From assembly GCA_024684085.1 (NCBI GenBank), contig JAIKXM010000019.1, positions 1 through 64,000 of the forward strand: 64,000 bases of DNA, written 5' to 3'. Both the position numbers and the translations under genes were made by a program. Origin of the DNA: Lachnospiraceae bacterium. Lineage in GTDB: Bacteria; Bacillota; Clostridia; Lachnospirales; Lachnospiraceae. Positions 61,915 to 64,000 of this stretch are shown one piece after another. Below the pieces are notes generated by a model. It saw only the letters and a program-made list of their open reading frames with translations. It did no database searches and was not told where the DNA came from. Within the stretch, counting starts at the first letter, position 1; every line of letters starts with the position of its first letter.

Positions 61915-63102
61915 ATGGCTACACGTGAAGAAAAACGTAATCTTGAATCCATTCCGGTAGGTTCCTTAAGGATCATTCCCTTGGAGAGTTGTGCATCTCT
62001 TGGTGAGAAGGTTGATTCTTACCTTGTAAAGTGGAGAACTGAAAGAGAGAATGAGCACAAGAACAGTCTTGCTTTTGCAGGATACCAGCGCGACTCATAC
62101 ATTCTCGGTACTAAAGTTCCCAGATTCGGTTCCGGTGAAGCAAAAGGTGAGATACTTGAGTCAGTAAGAGGTACAGACCTCTATATCATGGTTGATGTAT
62201 GTAACTATTCACTTACATATTCAATGAGTGGTTATGTTAACCACATGTCACCTGATGATCATTATCAGGATCTTAAGAGGATCATCGCTGCTGTCGGCGG
62301 TAAGGCAAGAAGGATCACCGTGATCATGCCTTTCCTCTATGAGAGCAGACAGCATAAGCGTACCGCAAGAGAATCTCTTGACTGTGCTCTTGCACTTCAG
62401 GAACTTGTACGCATGGGTGTAGACAATATCATCACATTTGATGCACATGATCCCAGAGTTCAGAATGCGATCCCTCTTCACGGTTTCGAGACAGTTACAC
62501 CCGCATATCAGTTCATCAAAGGTCTTCTTAAGAACGTTAAGGATCTTAAGCTTGACAGCGAGCATATGATGGTAATAAGCCCTGATGAAGGCGGTATGAG
62601 CCGTGCGATATACATTGCCAACGTTCTCGGCCTTGACATGGGTATGTTCTATAAGAGAAGAGATTATACAAGAGTCGTTAACGGACGTAATCCTATCCTT
62701 GCACATGAGTTCCTTGGAACCGACGTTGAAGGCAAGGACGTTATCATCATAGATGATATGATCTCATCAGGCGAGAGTATGTTAGAGGTTGCCGGTGAGC
62801 TCAAGAAACGTAAGGCTAACAGGATCTTCGTATTCTCAACCTTCGGCCTCTTCACTAACGGCCTTGAGAAATTCGATGAGTATTATCAGAAGGGGATTAT
62901 CGACAGGATCCTTACAACTAATGTTATATATCAGTCACCTGAACTTCTTCAGAGAGAATGGTATATCAGCTGTGACATGAGCAAGTACATCGCTTACATA
63001 ATCGATACGCTTAATCATGATTCATCTATAAGCGATCTTCTTGTTCCCAATGAAAGGATTCAGAATATCGCAGCCAGATACAGAAACGGCGAGATGATAT
63101 AA
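61915..63102 (+). CDS. prs: Ribose-phosphate pyrophosphokinase, long divergent form
   Basis: Makes PRPP for nucleotide, histidine and tryptophan synthesis. The PRPP loop IIDDMISSGESM (278-289) and the metal region DAHDPRVQ (176-183) identify it. At 395 residues it is about 80 longer than standard bacterial enzymes, mostly at the N-terminus (1-85), and the usual RKDR catalytic loop is replaced by YESRQHKRTARES (142-154). This long form is, as I recall, common in Lachnospiraceae. Purines AGAGAGG lie nine bases before the ATG. It is followed by a 20-bp repeat array and a strong terminator. Confidence 0.88.
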   Translation: MATREEKRNLESIPVGSLRIIPLESCASLGEKVDSYLVKWRTERENEHKNSLAFAGYQRDSYILGTKVPRFGSGEAKGEILESVRGTDLYIMVDVCNYSLTYSMSGYVNHMSPDDHYQDLKRIIAAVGGKARRITVIMPFLYESRQHKRTARESLDCALALQELVRMGVDNIITFDAHDPRVQNAIPLHGFETVTPAYQFIKGLLKNVKDLKLDSEHMMVISPDEGGMSRAIYIANVLGLDMGMFYKRRDYTRVVNGRNPILAHEFLGTDVEGKDVIIIDDMISSGESMLEVAGELKKRKANRIFVFSTFGLFTNGLEKFDEYYQKGIIDRILTTNVIYQSPELLQREWYISCDMSKYIAYIIDTLNHDSSISDLLVPNERIQNIAARYRNGEMI

Positions 63103-63104
63103 TA

Positions 63105-63224
63105 GACCAGGGTTAATGATCACTGGTCAGGGTTAATGATCACAGATCGGGATTAATGATCACAGATCAGGATTAATAATCACAGGTCAGGATTAATGAT
63201 CACAGATTAGGATTAATGATTATC
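63105..63224. repeat. 20-bp tandem repeat, six units, after prs
   Basis: The word G(G/A)TTAAT(G/A)AT recurs every 20 bp at 63111, 63131, 63151, 63171, 63191 and 63211. Intervening bases read CAC(A/T)G(G/A)TCAG with few changes. TGATCA palindromes occur in most units. The array starts right after the prs stop. Confidence 0.92.
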
Positions 63225-63232
63225 AATAACAT

Positions 63233-63274
63233 AAAGATAAAGACGTCCGGCATGAGTTGGACGTCTTTATCTTT
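63233..63274. terminator. Bidirectional terminator between prs and the convergent gene
   Basis: AAAGATAAAGACGTCC (63233-63248) pairs perfectly over 16 bp with GGACGTCTTTATCTTT (63259-63274), with a 10-base loop and T-rich ends on both strands. Confidence 0.85.
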
Positions 63275-63311
63275 ATTAGGACAATCAAAGCTTTTAAGTC
63301 TATTCCAAAGA

Positions 63312-64000
63312 TTAATCTGTTTTCTTCCTCGCGTAAGTCATAAAGCGGTTTCCGTTCTCTTCGAAAAAGCTCTCGCTATCCTTCATGCCCTTCTTGTATA
63401 TAGTACCGCTCGAAGGATCCATAAGCACAATATTCTGCTCATTGAAACCTATAACAAGATAAGCTCTGTCATCATCTGTGATGGCAAGCACCGGGATATC
63501 CTGGTTAACATAATACAAAATACTTCCAAGCTTACATCCGGTAAGATTAAGTATATAGGCATCCGGCAGATTATCTTCCAATATCCTGTCAGCGGTAACG
63601 CCTGAACTTATGAGGCTCATTGTATTCTTGGATATACCGCCGAACTTAAGCATGGTATCAAGACACACAGACAATGAAGTCTCACCTTCTCCGATGCCCC
63701 TCTCGGTGATCGCTATTATCTGATTACGACTCTTAAGAGCACCTCTGCGATATATCACCATACCTTTATCATCCGTAACTGTTCCTCTCAGGTCATACGC
63801 CTTACTGACAGCCCTTCCGGCCGAAGTGAATATATCGTCTATTCCCTCATTACCATATACATAATATCGAGTCTTGTCTTCCTCCGGTATGACAACAGAT
63901 CTCTCACCTTCGTACAGCACCTGCTTAGGCGTCAGGAACTTGATATTTTTCTTACCGATATTGCTCTTCACCTGAATCTGATAGATGTTCTGATAGAGAT
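63312..64000 (-). CDS. C39-like (papain-fold) protein, 5' end cut by the window
   Basis: The frame stays open to the right edge, so the start is outside the window; a GTG at 63971 is probably internal. About 229 residues are visible. The last 90 (LPDAYILNLTGCKLGSILYY, IPVLAITDDDRAYLVIGFNEQNIVLMDPSSGTIYKKGM, ESFFEENGNRFMTYAR) match the back half of C39-like peptidase domains, with the expected 'avIvGyd ... DP..G' strand pattern. Where the conserved His is expected I see DDRAYLVIG instead, so activity is doubtful. No membrane segment lies in the visible part. Confidence 0.6.
   Translation of the reverse strand, partial: LYQNIYQIQVKSNIGKKNIKFLTPKQVLYEGERSVVIPEEDKTRYYVYGNEGIDDIFTSAGRAVSKAYDLRGTVTDDKGMVIYRRGALKSRNQIIAITERGIGEGETSLSVCLDTMLKFGGISKNTMSLISSGVTADRILEDNLPDAYILNLTGCKLGSILYYVNQDIPVLAITDDDRAYLVIGFNEQNIVLMDPSSGTIYKKGMKDSESFFEENGNRFMTYARKKTD

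Noticed and set aside
63105..63224. CRISPR array
   Set aside because: Short 20-bp period with no spacers.

Overview
The window looks like a chromosomal segment of a Lachnospiraceae-type Firmicute (Butyrivibrio/Roseburia neighbourhood). This is inferred from family content: the GlgC/GlgD pair, a type 2 IleRS, a DnaD-domain protein beside a DnaI/DnaC-like loader, a spore-type SleB hydrolase, and a small protein after argF that I recall as DUF6145. Starts are mostly preceded by GGAGG-type ribosome binding sites, and base composition is moderate. I saw no rRNA, tRNA, CRISPR array, prophage or complete insertion sequence. Most genes lie on the minus strand; the right end (murC to prs) and two orphan genes are on the plus strand.

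Layout. 0-7.5 kb: a glycosyltransferase, a 51-codon small ORF, a tRNA dihydrouridine synthase, argF with its DUF6145-like partner, a secreted SleB hydrolase, a SpoU methyltransferase and pfkA. 7.7-15 kb: dnaE, a multi-pass membrane protein (DUF6020-like), a GT4 glycosyltransferase and ylmH. 15-16.5 kb: an AT-rich AAA ATPase with its own promoter. 16.9-27.6 kb: a long aromatic amino acid operon (pheA-aroB-aroC-aroA-tyrA-aroF-aroE/K fusion) ending in a glycosyltransferase and a sugar epimerase. It is preceded by a promoter, a Phe-rich 26-residue leader peptide and an attenuator-like terminator. 27.6-32 kb: a second DUF6020-like protein, an OFA-family MFS transporter and an orphan plus-strand gene. 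32-38.5 kb: ddl-murF-plsC-pyrC-pyrK-pyrD, joining peptidoglycan precursor, phospholipid and pyrimidine synthesis. 38.6-42.2 kb: a secreted protein resembling a degenerate family 9 glycosidase, a calcium-loop protein and a nearly empty 1 kb with a truncated XRE repressor. 42.2-58 kb: a YbhJ-like hydratase, glgP, ileS, mfd, pth, glgD and glgC. 58.2-63.1 kb (plus): murC, a DnaD-domain gene, dnaC and prs, then a truncated convergent gene at the right edge.

The most unusual signals are in or between genes. (1) A classical peptide-leader attenuator before pheA, in a lineage where T-boxes would be expected. (2) Six DnaA-box-like 9-mers, five of them in head-to-tail blocks, between murC and the DnaD/DnaC operon. 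(3) A 38-bp tandem repeat between aroA and tyrA that forms overlapping mini-ORFs copying the TyrA N-terminus. (4) A wider pattern of short tandem duplications at gene ends (at least eight loci). (5) A 184-bp MITE-like element with 13-bp terminal inverted repeats and an 8-bp target duplication between mfd and ileS. (6) A three-times-repeated 15-residue insertion in EPSP synthase. Start codons were reassigned wherever a ribosome binding site or family length favoured a downstream start (argF, dnaE, aroC, aroF, aroE/K, pheA, tyrA, plsC, ileS and others).
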